Both the position numbers and the translations under genes were made by a program. A model generated the notes under the pieces. That model was not told the origin of the DNA and ran no database searches. It was given only the letters and a program-made list of their open reading frames with translations. From positions 248,001 to 312,000 of the forward strand of contig NZ_JBHULB010000007.1 in assembly GCF_042684265.1 (NCBI RefSeq): a stretch of 64,000 nt of DNA, in the 5' to 3' direction. This stretch comes from Croceitalea marina (GTDB lineage: Bacteria > Bacteroidota > Bacteroidia > Flavobacteriales > Flavobacteriaceae). This document shows positions 27,212 through 36,677 of this stretch, one piece after another; within the stretch, counting starts at the first letter, position 1; the number at the start of each line of letters is the position of its first letter.

Positions 27212-29701
27212 TTACTTTTTTGCTTTGGTCTTCGCTTTTGCTCTTGTTTTTTTCTTCGGGGCTTTCTTTTCAATTAATGCCTTAGCTTCTTCTAAAGAAA
27301 TTTTAGTCGCATCCACATCTTTCGAAAGTTCTACTTTTACCTTTCCTTTTAAAATGTTATGCCTTCCCCATCTAGCCTTTTCAATTCGAATACCTTCTTC
27401 GGGCCATTCTTGAATTAGCTTTTCTATCTCTTTTTGTTTTTTGGCTTCAATTAATTCAACAATATCATCCTTTGTCAAATTATCGTAATCGTACTTCTTG
27501 TTTACATTTATAAATAACCCGTTCCATTTAATAAAAGGACCAAATCTTCCTACCCCTTTGGTAACTTCCTCATCTTCATAATGAGCAATAGGGGCATCAG
27601 CAAGTTGTTTTGCCTTTATCAACTCAATCGCCCTATCCATATCTACCTCAAATGCGCTTTCCCCTTTTTCAAGGGAAATAAATTTCTTGCCAAATTTTAC
27701 ATAAGGACCATAACGACCAACATTGGCCTCAACCTCTTCACCTTCATAAACGCCTAGCTTTCTTGGAAGTTCAAAAAGTGTAAGGGCTTCATCGAACGTA
27801 ATTGTGGTTATCGATTGGTCGGGCAATAAGCTGGCAAACCTTTTTTCTTCATCTTCTGCATCACCAATTTGCGCCATAGGCCCAAAACGACCTAAGCGAA
27901 CTAGCAATGGTTTACCTGTCTTTGGATCTTCGCCTAAAATACGTTCTCCACTTGCTCGTTCTGCGTTCTCTTCAACATCCAATACGGTTGGATGAAAGTC
28001 TTTGTAGAAGGACTTCATTACTTTCTGCCAGTCTTCATCACCAGTGGCAATTTCATCAAAATCTTCTTCAACCTTTGCTGTAAAATTATAATCTAGAATA
28101 TTGGTGAAATGACTTACCAGAAAGTCATTTACAATCATTCCGATATCTGTTGGCACCATTTTACCCTTATCGGAACCTATTGTTTCGGTAAGGTTCTTTT
28201 CATTGACCGTACCTTCTTCTAAAATTAACTGAGTGTATTTGCGCTCAACACCTTCTATCGTTCCTTTTTCAACATAACCACGATTTAATATCGTAGAAAT
28301 CGTTGGCGCATATGTAGAAGGACGACCAATACCTAGCTCTTCAAGTTTTTTCACAAGAGATGCTTCCGTATATCGATAAGGTGGTCTTGTAAAGCGCTCT
28401 GTAGCAGAAATATATTCATTCAATAAGGTTTCATTAACCTTCATTGCAGGTAACATACCTTCTTGTTCTTCAGCATCTTCATCATCACTTCCTTCTAGAT
28501 AAACTTTTAAGAATCCATCAAACTTCACCACTTCGCCATTGGCAGTAAACTCTTCTTGATGTTTATTTGCACTTATTCTAACATTAGTTCGCTCTAACTG
28601 CGCATCGCTCATTTGAGATGCTAAAGTCCGTTTCCAAATTAATTCATATAATTTGGACTGATCACGCTCCAAAGACGGAGACTGCAATTTCATATCGGTT
28701 GGGCGTATGGCCTCATGTGCTTCTTGAGCACCTTTAGATTTACCTGTATAATTTCTTACTTCACTATATTCTTTACCATAATTCGAAGTAATGGCTTCCT
28801 TGGCAGCATCCAATGCCTCTTTTGAAAGGTTCACACTATCGGTACGCATGTAGGTAATCAAACCTGCCTCGTACAAACGTTGCGCCACTTGCATGGTACG
28901 GCCAACGGAAAAGTATAACTTTCGAGAGGCCTCTTGTTGCAATGTGGATGTGGTGAACGGAGCTGCAGGAGATTTTTTAGCAGGCTTCTTATCTAATTTA
29001 GCCACCGAAAAATCAGCTCCAATATTTTCTTGAAGAAAAGCTTCGGCTTTTTCCTTTGATGAAAAGGCCTTGCTCAGTTTTGCTTCAAAAACTTTTCCGC
29101 TTTCTGTTTTAAAAGCTGCCTTTATTCGATAAGAAGCTTCGGGAGTAAAGCCTTCAATCTCTCTTTCGCGTTCAACTATCAAACGCACCGCGACTGATTG
29201 CACCCTTCCTGCAGAGAGTCCCGGCTTGATTTTTTTCCATAATACCGGAGATAATTGATAACCTACCAATCGATCTAAAACCCTTCGTGCTTGTTGGGCA
29301 TTGACCAAGTTGTAATTAATCTCTCTTGGATTTTCAATTGCTTTTTGTATTGCAGATTTGGTAATAGAATTAAAAACAATTCTTCTGGTCTTACTTTTCT
29401 CCAGACCAAGTTCTTCTGCCAAATGCCATGATATCGCTTCTCCCTCTCGGTCTTCATCACTTGCGAGCCATATGGTGTCAGCTTTTTTGGCCAAGTCTTT
29501 CAACTTTTTGACCAAAGCCTTTTTATCCTTGTCGACTATATATTTAGGTTCGAAATTATTGTCTACATCTACTCCTAATTCTTTAGATGGTAAATCGGCA
29601 ATATGGCCAAAACTGGATTCTACCTGAAAGTCTTTTCCTAAAAATTTTTCGATGGTTTTTGCCTTTGCAGGGGACTCAACAATAACTAAGTTCTTTGGCA
29701 T
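27212..29701 (-). CDS. topA: DNA topoisomerase I (type IA)
   Basis: 829 residues. TOPRIM domain with Glu9 (VIVESPAKAK) and Asp82/Asp84 (SDEDREGEAI); catalytic Tyr284 in LITYMRTDSVNL; SAGRVQSVAVRLI near 163-175. Instead of the Cys4 zinc fingers of E. coli TopA, the C-terminus has at least three Cys-free repeats of the GRFGPM/GRYGPYVKFGKK type, then a Lys/Ala-rich tail of about 20 residues. It relaxes negative supercoils. A TACTTTTG box precedes it. Confidence 0.95.
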   Translation of the reverse strand: MPKNLVIVESPAKAKTIEKFLGKDFQVESSFGHIADLPSKELGVDVDNNFEPKYIVDKDKKALVKKLKDLAKKADTIWLASDEDREGEAISWHLAEELGLEKSKTRRIVFNSITKSAIQKAIENPREINYNLVNAQQARRVLDRLVGYQLSPVLWKKIKPGLSAGRVQSVAVRLIVEREREIEGFTPEASYRIKAAFKTESGKVFEAKLSKAFSSKEKAEAFLQENIGADFSVAKLDKKPAKKSPAAPFTTSTLQQEASRKLYFSVGRTMQVAQRLYEAGLITYMRTDSVNLSKEALDAAKEAITSNYGKEYSEVRNYTGKSKGAQEAHEAIRPTDMKLQSPSLERDQSKLYELIWKRTLASQMSDAQLERTNVRISANKHQEEFTANGEVVKFDGFLKVYLEGSDDEDAEEQEGMLPAMKVNETLLNEYISATERFTRPPYRYTEASLVKKLEELGIGRPSTYAPTISTILNRGYVEKGTIEGVERKYTQLILEEGTVNEKNLTETIGSDKGKMVPTDIGMIVNDFLVSHFTNILDYNFTAKVEEDFDEIATGDEDWQKVMKSFYKDFHPTVLDVEENAERASGERILGEDPKTGKPLLVRLGRFGPMAQIGDAEDEEKRFASLLPDQSITTITFDEALTLFELPRKLGVYEGEEVEANVGRYGPYVKFGKKFISLEKGESAFEVDMDRAIELIKAKQLADAPIAHYEDEEVTKGVGRFGPFIKWNGLFINVNKKYDYDNLTKDDIVELIEAKKQKEIEKLIQEWPEEGIRIEKARWGRHNILKGKVKVELSKDVDATKISLEEAKALIEKKAPKKKTRAKAKTKAKK

Positions 29702-29720
29702 TCAATAGGTTTTGAGGTAA

Positions 29721-29728
29721 CAAAAGTA
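29721..29728 (-). promoter_or_regulatory. Candidate -7 element for topA
   Basis: On the minus strand this is TACTTTTG, an exact TAnnTTTG match 20 bases before the topA ATG, which would give a very short leader. Confidence 0.5.
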
Positions 29729-29775
29729 TATCAATTTTTTGATTTCAGATTTTTATTAAAATTTCTGCGCAAAAA

Positions 29776-29801
29776 AATATCCCGTTAAAAACGGGATATT
29801 T
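29776..29801 (-). terminator. Terminator after the LVIVD lipoprotein gene
   Basis: The inverted repeat AATATCCCGT/ACGGGATATT with a short A-rich loop and T residues on the minus-strand side lies 20 bases beyond the stop at 29821. Confidence 0.75.
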
Positions 29802-29820
29802 ACTTTAATCAGTCGTAATT

Positions 29821-31107
29821 CTAATTGAGTTGTAATTGACTTATGAGCTGAATATCATTGTCTAAATACCTATATTGATAGAGCACACCGTCACCTATCA
29901 TAAGCAACTGTTCTTGCATAGGAATAACGTCATAAGTGACAATATCCTTAAAATGGTTTAACTGAGGTAGATCAGGCACATTGGATTTATCGTATACCTT
30001 TAGCCCAGAAGACCCATCACATATAAACAACTTATCATTTTTAGTACCTAGCCCATAAGGCTCATCCATAGGATATATGACTTTAAGTTCAGGGTTTTCA
30101 ATATTAGATATGTCAATGACATAAAGTCCGCTTTCAGTAGCACCGCAGAAATTACCCCCACGAAGGGTCACATATGCATAATTACCATCTACCACTACTG
30201 GATCGCACGCGGTACCATGTTCAAAATCTGAAACAAATGTTGGAGTAGCTGGATTTGAAATGTCGTATATATACATTCCCCTATTTCCTCCTAAAAACAA
30301 TAAATCACCTTGATTGAAAATGGTTTCAATTCCTCCACTTGTATAAACTTCATCCAATACCTCTGGAGCATCAAGGTCTGAAATATCAAAAACATTGATG
30401 CTTGACCATTCTACCGCATACAAATAATCGCCTACAATTCTAAAACGTGCCAAAGAACCCCCTTGCCCAGAATCTGAACTTGGTGAAGCGTCCGAATTAC
30501 TTAAAGCGCTGTCTTCGGCAAAAGTATAGCCATATTTTTCATTGAATTCCTTTTCGGACATGATTACTTTTTTGGTCTCCCACCCTACAATGGCTTCGCG
30601 GTTTGCATCTAAATCACTGTAATCATAGGCATCGGCCGTAGGCCAGTCAACATCAAAGCCAACAGTACACCAAAATTGTTGGTAAATAGCATTTTCTAGA
30701 CGTTTTATATTTCCAATATTATTCATGTCAGAAATATCCATTACAACCAAATCGCCATAACTATCACCATATAAACGGTCATTTTTTATCGAAATATCTT
30801 GATTACCTTCTAGTTTTATGAATCGAATTTTTTGTGGTGCCTCTGGATTGGTATTATCCAACACATGGACCCCTCTACCTATATCATTCACAAAAATGTA
30901 GTTTTTGTACGCATATATTTTACCAGACTGCACAATATCAATTGGGTCCGTAACCTCAACGGCCTCTTCTTTAAAAGTGATTAAATCGGTAGTCAAAGGA
31001 GTGGCGATTATATATTCGCTGTAGCCTGGGAGCAAATCATCAGAATCATTGCAAGCAACAAAACTGAGTAGAAAGAATAAAACGATAAATACTGGATTCT
31101 TTTTCAT
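29821..31107 (-). CDS. LVIVD-repeat beta-propeller lipoprotein
   Basis: 428 residues. Lipoprotein signal with Cys19 (LSFVACN), then a beta-propeller made of repeats with the pattern xxLYxxDISNPxxPxxV, for example GDLVVMDISDMNNI, INVFDISDLDAPEVL, MYIYDISNPATPTFV and LYVIDISNIENPELK. This is the LVIVD family of surface proteins, of unknown binding partner. It is transcribed alone, with its own terminator. Confidence 0.82.
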   Translation of the reverse strand: MKKNPVFIVLFFLLSFVACNDSDDLLPGYSEYIIATPLTTDLITFKEEAVEVTDPIDIVQSGKIYAYKNYIFVNDIGRGVHVLDNTNPEAPQKIRFIKLEGNQDISIKNDRLYGDSYGDLVVMDISDMNNIGNIKRLENAIYQQFWCTVGFDVDWPTADAYDYSDLDANREAIVGWETKKVIMSEKEFNEKYGYTFAEDSALSNSDASPSSDSGQGGSLARFRIVGDYLYAVEWSSINVFDISDLDAPEVLDEVYTSGGIETIFNQGDLLFLGGNRGMYIYDISNPATPTFVSDFEHGTACDPVVVDGNYAYVTLRGGNFCGATESGLYVIDISNIENPELKVIYPMDEPYGLGTKNDKLFICDGSSGLKVYDKSNVPDLPQLNHFKDIVTYDVIPMQEQLLMIGDGVLYQYRYLDNDIQLISQLQLN

Positions 31108-31187
31108 ACTTGTTTAATTTTTGGATAGTAATTTTAAATTAATGATGAAAAAGATTAAACAAAGTTGCGTTGCGAACACATAAAATT

Positions 31188-31889
31188 TTAAAACTCGTAC
31201 AAGGTGCTCACAATAACCCCCTTGTTATAATATTTCCTGACGAGCTCTGTATTCTTTTTTGCTTTTAGGTTAAATGGGGGCTTATGAAGAACAACCCCGC
31301 TACCCCTTGAAAGACGAATACTTGCACCTGTACTTTTATCCATATTGGCAGTAAACTCTTTTTTAGGTAGGTGTTCTGTAACAACTGCGTATTTAAATTT
31401 TTGAAGTTTTGGCAATACCTTTTCGATGTCATCATTTGATAAGTGCTGTAATACCTGCCTAATCAAAACACAATCGCCTTCAGGAAGCTTATCCTTAATA
31501 ATATCAACACAATCAAAAGTTAGTTTTTCATTTTTGTACAAATTTCTATTTCGAACTATAAGCTCATCTACCACATCAACAGCTTTATACGCACTAGTAA
31601 AGTTCACAAGCTGTGAGCCTACGTTAAAATCTCCACAGCCAATATCACAAACAACAAACTTATTTTGATGAGAATCGAAAAAACGGCGTATTGCCTTAAC
31701 ATATGGTTTCACTACTTTTCTTGAATGTGAGCCGAAACCTGAATAAAAATCATGCTTTTTACCTCCCCATTTTTTGTTCAAATAAATATCGCGCATTATT
31801 TTACCTGCACTAGTCTCTTTGAATTCTGTTTGATCTTTTTGTTTTGGGGTATTTCGCTTCTTACGAAAAAAGGCTTTTAAGACATTCAT
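31188..31889 (-). CDS. Class I SAM-dependent methyltransferase
   Basis: 233 residues. A basic N-terminus precedes a Rossmann methyltransferase core with motif I VCDIGCGDFNVG near residues 78-89, an acidic motif II (AVDVVDEL) and a motif IV-like VLIRQVLQHLSNDDI. The second half is Lys-rich. Substrate unknown. No operon partner: the next gene upstream (miaB) is divergent. Confidence 0.78.
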   Translation of the reverse strand: MNVLKAFFRKKRNTPKQKDQTEFKETSAGKIMRDIYLNKKWGGKKHDFYSGFGSHSRKVVKPYVKAIRRFFDSHQNKFVVCDIGCGDFNVGSQLVNFTSAYKAVDVVDELIVRNRNLYKNEKLTFDCVDIIKDKLPEGDCVLIRQVLQHLSNDDIEKVLPKLQKFKYAVVTEHLPKKEFTANMDKSTGASIRLSRGSGVVLHKPPFNLKAKKNTELVRKYYNKGVIVSTLYEF

Positions 31890-31952
31890 TCTTTAATTAA
31901 AATCTTGGTTGGTTATATTTTATAAAGGTATACTTAAAATTTAACTGTCATA

Positions 31953-31984
31953 TTGTCATCAATATGCATTATGCATTATCTTTG
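31953..31984 (+). promoter_or_regulatory. Bacteroidota-type promoter of the miaB-secG operon
   Basis: A TTG at 31953-31955 and TATCTTTG at 31977-31984 are separated by 21 bases, close to the flavobacterial -33/-7 arrangement. The start codon at 32001 follows 16 bases after the -7 box, so the leader is very short. Confidence 0.6.
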
Positions 31985-32000
31985 CAGACGCAAATGATGT

Positions 32001-33467
32001 ATGATGAATCCTAACGAAGGAATAGAGAAAAAGATTGATGAAAGTGTACAGGGAGCAACCCTAACGCTGGAAATCAACGAAAAAAATACACGTAAACTCT
32101 ATATAGAAAGTTACGGGTGTCAGATGAATTTTTCTGATAGTGAAATCGTAGCTTCCATTTTGGCCAAAGAAGGTTTTAATACTACTCAAGAACTTAGTGA
32201 GGCCGATTTAGTTTTAGTAAACACCTGTTCTATTCGAGAAAAAGCCGAGCTAACCGTTCGCAAGCGTTTAGAAAAGTTTAATGCGGTCAAAAAAATAAAC
32301 CCAAATATGAAAGTTGGGGTTTTGGGCTGCATGGCCGAGCGTTTAAAAGATAAGTTTCTGGAGGAAGAAAAAATTGTGGATATGGTGGTTGGCCCCGATG
32401 CTTATAAAGACTTGCCCAACCTTATCCAAGAAATTGATGAAGGAAAAAACGCTGTTAATGTTATTCTTTCTAAGGATGAAACGTATGGCGATGTTGCTCC
32501 TGTCAGATTAAATTCCAATGGGGTAACCGCATTTGTATCTATAACCAGAGGTTGCGACAACATGTGCACGTTTTGTGTAGTTCCGTTTACCAGAGGAAGG
32601 GAGCGTAGTAGAGACCCTCAGTCCATTTTGGAAGAGGTAAACGATTTATGGGACAAAGGATTTAAAGAGATTACACTACTCGGTCAAAATGTAGATAGCT
32701 ATTTATGGTATGGTGGAGGATTAAAGAAAGACTACGATAAGGCCTCTGAAATTCAAAAAGCAAGCGCTGTTGATTTTGCCAAACTTTTAGAACTTACAGC
32801 ATTGGCCCAACCTAAAATACGTATTCGTTTTTCCACTTCCAATCCGCAAGATATGACGCTCGATGTAATACGTGTCATGGCGAAGTTTGAAAATATTTGC
32901 AACTATGTTCATCTACCGGTGCAAAGTGGAAGCAATCGTATTCTAAAAGCGATGAACCGCTTGCATACCAGAGAAGAATATTTTGAGCTTATAGATAATA
33001 TTCGCGAGCTAATACCAGATTGCGCTATTAGCCAAGATATGATTACAGGCTTTCCTACAGAGACCGAAGAAGACCATAAAGACACCTTATCTTTAATGGA
33101 GTATGTAAAATACGATTACGGGTTTATGTTCGCATATTCAGAAAGGCCTGGAACCTTGGCCGCAAGAAAATTAGAAGATGATGTTCCGTTAGAAACCAAG
33201 AAAAGAAGATTGGCAGAAGTTATCGAAGTACAGCGAAAATCTTCTTTATACCGAACGCAACAACATGTAGGTAAGGTACAAGAAGTTTTAATTGAAGGAC
33301 CCTCTAAAAAGTCAGACGCGCATTGGATGGGTAGAAATTCGCAAAATACGGTTGTGGTTTTTCCAAAAGAAAATTACAAGATTGGGGAGTTTGTAAACGT
33401 AAAAAGTTACGATTGCACCTCCGCTACTTTAATAGGCGAGGCAGTCGGTTATTCAAAGAACAATTAG
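32001..33467 (+). CDS. miaB: tRNA-2-methylthio-N6-dimethylallyladenosine synthase MiaB
   Basis: 488 residues, a radical-SAM methylthiotransferase. N-terminal cluster Cys40 (SYGCQMN), Cys76 (NTCSIRE) and Cys110 (LGCMAERL); radical-SAM cluster Cys185, Cys189, Cys192 (RGCDNMCTFC); C-terminal TRAM domain from about 420. It adds the methylthio group to i6A37 in tRNAs. About 25 extra residues precede the usual MiaB start. Two ATG codons are adjacent at 32001 and 32004. First gene of a co-directional set; the next gene starts 2 bases after the stop. Confidence 0.96.
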   Translation: MMNPNEGIEKKIDESVQGATLTLEINEKNTRKLYIESYGCQMNFSDSEIVASILAKEGFNTTQELSEADLVLVNTCSIREKAELTVRKRLEKFNAVKKINPNMKVGVLGCMAERLKDKFLEEEKIVDMVVGPDAYKDLPNLIQEIDEGKNAVNVILSKDETYGDVAPVRLNSNGVTAFVSITRGCDNMCTFCVVPFTRGRERSRDPQSILEEVNDLWDKGFKEITLLGQNVDSYLWYGGGLKKDYDKASEIQKASAVDFAKLLELTALAQPKIRIRFSTSNPQDMTLDVIRVMAKFENICNYVHLPVQSGSNRILKAMNRLHTREEYFELIDNIRELIPDCAISQDMITGFPTETEEDHKDTLSLMEYVKYDYGFMFAYSERPGTLAARKLEDDVPLETKKRRLAEVIEVQRKSSLYRTQQHVGKVQEVLIEGPSKKSDAHWMGRNSQNTVVVFPKENYKIGEFVNVKSYDCTSATLIGEAVGYSKNN

Positions 33468-33468
33468 T

Positions 33469-34740
33469 ATGGAAGGTATACAATCCATTAAACAGCGTTT
33501 TGAAATCATTGGCAATGATGTAAAACTGAATCGGGCTATCGAAAAATCGATTCAAGTGGCGCCAACGGATATTTCAGTCTTGGTGACCGGTGAAAGTGGG
33601 GTTGGTAAAGAGGCCATTCCGAAAATCATACACTCGCTTTCACATCGAAAGCATGCAAAATATATAGCGGTTAACTGCGGTGCTATTCCTGAAGGAACTA
33701 TAGACAGTGAACTTTTCGGACATGAAAAAGGCGCCTTTACCGGGGCAACGCAAACACGTAGCGGCTACTTTGAAGTAGCTGACGGAGGTACCATTTTTCT
33801 AGATGAAGTAGGCGAATTACCATTAACTACGCAGGTTCGTTTACTACGTGTTTTAGAAAATGGGGAATTTCTTAAAGTCGGTTCTTCACAAGTACAAAAA
33901 ACCGATGTTCGTATTGTTGCAGCCACAAACGTCAATATGTTCGAGGCTATCAAAAAAGAAAAGTTTAGGGAAGACCTTTATTATAGGCTTAGCACTGTTG
34001 AAATTAATATTCCTCCTCTACGCGAGCGTCAAGACGATATTCATTTATTGTTTAGAAAATTTGCCTCTGACTTTGGGCAGAAGTATAAAATGCCCACTAT
34101 CCGCTTAGAAGACAATGCTATTAATCTGCTTCTAAAGTACAGATGGCCGGGCAACATTAGACAGTTGCGTAATATTGCAGAGCAGGTATCCGTTCTCGAA
34201 GAAAAGAGAGTGGTTACGGCCAATACCCTGCATGGCTATTTGCCAAATTCGAATGCGAGCAACTTGCCAGCGGTTGTCGGGTCTCAAAAAAAGGAGAGCG
34301 ATTTTAGCAACGAAAGGGAAATCTTATATAAGGTGCTCTTTGATATGAAAGGCGATTTGACCGACCTTAAAAAATTGACCTTAGAACTTTTAAAGAACAA
34401 TGATTCTGAAAAAGTACAAGAAGAGAATGAAACCCTTATTCGCAAAATTTATGGCAGTAAAGATGATGAAATACGAGATGAGGAAGACACGCTGACCGAA
34501 GTATTACATTTGCCAGAACCTATTATTGAAAATGGACTTCAAAATACTCCTGTTCAAGAAGACCGTTATCATTTTGCAGAGGAAATTCAGGAAGAAGAAA
34601 CCCTATCTTTACAAGAAAAGGAAATTGAACTCATTAAAAAATCTTTGGAGCGTAATAGAGGAAAAAGAAAGGCCGCAGCTGCAGAGCTTGGTATTTCGGA
34701 ACGAACCTTGTACCGAAAAATAAAGCAATATGATTTGTAG
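33469..34740 (+). CDS. Sigma-54 interaction domain transcriptional activator without receiver domain
   Basis: 423 residues. The AAA+ domain starts almost at the N-terminus: Walker A GESGVGKE (41-48), the sigma-54 contact loop GAFTGA (88-93) and Walker B GGTIFLDE (106-113). The C-terminus (about 380-423) is a Fis-type helix-turn-helix (KRKAAAAELGISERTLYRKIKQ). There is no receiver, GAF or PAS sensor, so it is likely constitutive or controlled by a partner or by its 140-residue acidic linker. It lies between miaB and lptE. Confidence 0.92.
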   Translation: MEGIQSIKQRFEIIGNDVKLNRAIEKSIQVAPTDISVLVTGESGVGKEAIPKIIHSLSHRKHAKYIAVNCGAIPEGTIDSELFGHEKGAFTGATQTRSGYFEVADGGTIFLDEVGELPLTTQVRLLRVLENGEFLKVGSSQVQKTDVRIVAATNVNMFEAIKKEKFREDLYYRLSTVEINIPPLRERQDDIHLLFRKFASDFGQKYKMPTIRLEDNAINLLLKYRWPGNIRQLRNIAEQVSVLEEKRVVTANTLHGYLPNSNASNLPAVVGSQKKESDFSNEREILYKVLFDMKGDLTDLKKLTLELLKNNDSEKVQEENETLIRKIYGSKDDEIRDEEDTLTEVLHLPEPIIENGLQNTPVQEDRYHFAEEIQEEETLSLQEKEIELIKKSLERNRGKRKAAAAELGISERTLYRKIKQYDL

Positions 34741-34761
34741 CCAAATCGAGAATACAGAAAA

Positions 34762-35280
34762 ATGAAAAGAAATATTTTAAGCTTATTGGCGATTATCGCA
34801 ACAGTGCTTTTTAACGGTTGTGGGTTTTATAATTTTTCTGGTGCTAGCACCGGTACCGCAGAGAGTTTTCAGGTAAGCTTTTTTCAGAATTTTGCTGACC
34901 AAAGCCCAGGTTCTACTATAGAACCAGGACTGGACCGAGATTTTACCAATGCTTTGCAAGATGTTATTACCACTTTGACCAGTCTTAACTTAACCAATAA
35001 CAATGGCGACCTTTTATATGAAGGAGAAATTGTTGAATATCGTGTCTCGCCAATGACGGCAACAGCGAATCAAACCGCAGCTCAGAACAGACTTACCATG
35101 ACCGTAAATGTTCGTTTTTACAACAAAACCAAAGAAGACTCCGATTTTGAACAACGTTTTTCATTTTTTTATGATTTCCCCGGCACTTCGTTATTAGAAT
35201 CCGTAAAAAGTGAGGCCCACGAAGAGCTTTTTGAACGAATCACACAAGATATTTTTAATAAGTCCTTAGCGGATTGGTAA
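34762..35280 (+). CDS. lptE: LPS-assembly lipoprotein LptE
   Basis: 172 residues with a lipoprotein signal and lipid Cys20 (FNGCGFYNFSGAS). It has the flavobacterial LptE pattern: short N-terminus, LGL-type DRDFTNALQDVIT region, and a beta sheet with YEGEIVEYRVSPMTATANQTAAQNRLTMTVNVRF. It partners LptD in LPS insertion at the outer membrane. Placed between the sigma-54 activator and the TPR gene. Confidence 0.85.
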   Translation: MKRNILSLLAIIATVLFNGCGFYNFSGASTGTAESFQVSFFQNFADQSPGSTIEPGLDRDFTNALQDVITTLTSLNLTNNNGDLLYEGEIVEYRVSPMTATANQTAAQNRLTMTVNVRFYNKTKEDSDFEQRFSFFYDFPGTSLLESVKSEAHEELFERITQDIFNKSLADW

Positions 35281-35287
35281 TTATACT

Positions 35288-36160
35288 ATGAACGTTTCAG
35301 ATTTTATACATATTCTTCAAAAATCAGACACTATTCTTTCTCCAAAGCAAACAAGGGAGTTAGAAGATATTTTAGAAGAATATCCTTATTTTCAAGCCGC
35401 ACGGGCATTACATTTAAAAGGACTTAAAAATCTGGACAGTTACAAATACAACAACGCTTTAAAAATTACTGCTGCACACACGGCAGATAGAGAAGTACTT
35501 TTTGACTACATTACTTCGAAGGAATTTACCCAGAACGGTATCGCCGATAGTATTTTAGGAAGAACCCAAAAGCTCGAAGAAAAAGAAACCATATCCGAAG
35601 AGATCATTCCTAATCCGGAGACCGAAGTTTTTCTAGGAGAATCAGAAGAAAAAAGTCCTTTACCACAAAATATCAAAGATGCAGAGCAAATATTAGACCC
35701 TGCACTATTCGAGTCTAAAAAAGAAGAACCTGTTGACAATCAAAAAATTGAGGAGGCAGAAGAAAGTTTACAATTGGGTAAACCCCTCCCTTTTACTAAA
35801 ACTGAAAAGCATTCTTTTGGTGAATGGTTGCAGATTGCGTCTCCAAAACCGATTCAACGGGAAGAAAATACACTTGAAAAAAAGAAAAAATTCGAGCTTT
35901 TAGACAAGTTTATAGAGAGTAAACCTAAGATAATTCCAACAGCGGCATTAGAAACCAAGGTCGATATAGAAGAATCGATAAAAATCGATAAAAACCAGTT
36001 GATGACAGAGACTTTGGCAAAGGTTTATTTAGAACAGAAAAAGTATAAAAAAGCCATTCAGGCCTTCAAGATTTTGAGTTTGAAATATCCGGAAAAAAGT
36101 GGTTTCTTTGCAGACCAAATTCGGAGAGTCAAGAATTTGCAGAAAAATAAAGATCGATAG
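35288..36160 (+). CDS. Tetratricopeptide-repeat-like protein of unknown function
   Basis: 290 residues. The N-terminal 85 residues are helical (EYPYFQAARALHLKGLKN), the middle (95-190) is acidic and low-complexity, and the C-terminus (about 235-290) is a TPR-like pair (LAKVYLEQKKYKKAIQAFKILSLKYPEK). No signal peptide, so cytoplasmic. The conserved placement between lptE and secG suggests an envelope-linked role, but none is known to me. Confidence 0.75.
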   Translation: MNVSDFIHILQKSDTILSPKQTRELEDILEEYPYFQAARALHLKGLKNLDSYKYNNALKITAAHTADREVLFDYITSKEFTQNGIADSILGRTQKLEEKETISEEIIPNPETEVFLGESEEKSPLPQNIKDAEQILDPALFESKKEEPVDNQKIEEAEESLQLGKPLPFTKTEKHSFGEWLQIASPKPIQREENTLEKKKKFELLDKFIESKPKIIPTAALETKVDIEESIKIDKNQLMTETLAKVYLEQKKYKKAIQAFKILSLKYPEKSGFFADQIRRVKNLQKNKDR

Positions 36161-36161
36161 T

Positions 36162-36530
36162 ATGAGTACGTTTAGCATATTTTTAATTCTAATTATCGCC
36201 GTTTGTTTACTTCTAGTATTGGTGATTATGGTGCAGAACCCAAAAGGTGGTGGATTGTCATCTTCCTTCGGAGGTGGTGGAACACAAATAGCTGGTGGTG
36301 TAAAAAAGACAGGGGACTTTTTGGATAGAAGTACTTGGACTTTATCAGCGTTATTAATTGTTCTTATTCTTTTATCTAATGTGGCATTAAAAGGAAATTA
36401 TACTCAGGCAGATTCAAAGCTGTTACAAGGTGATGATATTGAAGCTACGGTGCCAGAAACAGTACCGGAAGAAGTTCCAGAGGCAGTTCCAACATCAAGT
36501 GGAACAAATCCTTCGGATACCCTTCAATAA
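36162..36530 (+). CDS. secG: Preprotein translocase subunit SecG
   Basis: 122 residues from the ATG immediately after the TPR gene stop. Two transmembrane helices (about 4-24 and 52-72) flank the SecG hallmark QNPKGGGLSSSFGGGGTQIAGG, and a Pro/Glu-rich tail follows. A longer in-frame extension would overlap the TPR gene and is rejected. Confidence 0.93.
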   Translation: MSTFSIFLILIIAVCLLLVLVIMVQNPKGGGLSSSFGGGGTQIAGGVKKTGDFLDRSTWTLSALLIVLILLSNVALKGNYTQADSKLLQGDDIEATVPETVPEEVPEAVPTSSGTNPSDTLQ

Positions 36531-36552
36531 AGTTCAGCTATAGAGAAATAAA

Positions 36553-36586
36553 AAAATGCCAGCTTAGTGACAAGCTGGCATTTTTA
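36553..36586 (+). terminator. Terminator of the miaB-secG operon
   Basis: The stem AATGCCAGCTT/AAGCTGGCATT, with a 6-base loop and A and T runs on both sides, lies 23 bases after secG. Confidence 0.88.
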
Positions 36587-36614
36587 TTTTAACATATTGT
36601 CAGTTTTTATGCGT

Positions 36615-36629
36615 TGGCATAATTTCTGT
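36615..36629 (+). promoter_or_regulatory. Sigma-54-like element before groES (weak)
   Basis: TGGCAT followed, 10 bases after the GG, by GT resembles a -24/-12 sigma-54 promoter with one mismatch in the -12 GC. It lies about 50 bases before the groES ATG. No TAnnTTTG box and no CIRCE inverted repeat were seen here. Confidence 0.25.
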
Positions 36630-36677
36630 CAATTACAAAGCATTCAACATAAAATTAATACCTAAAAATTTAATAAA

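Noticed and set aside
36099..36161. 21-codon extension of secG into the TPR gene
   Set aside because: SecG starts directly with its first membrane helix at 36162; the extension is out-of-frame TPR coding sequence.
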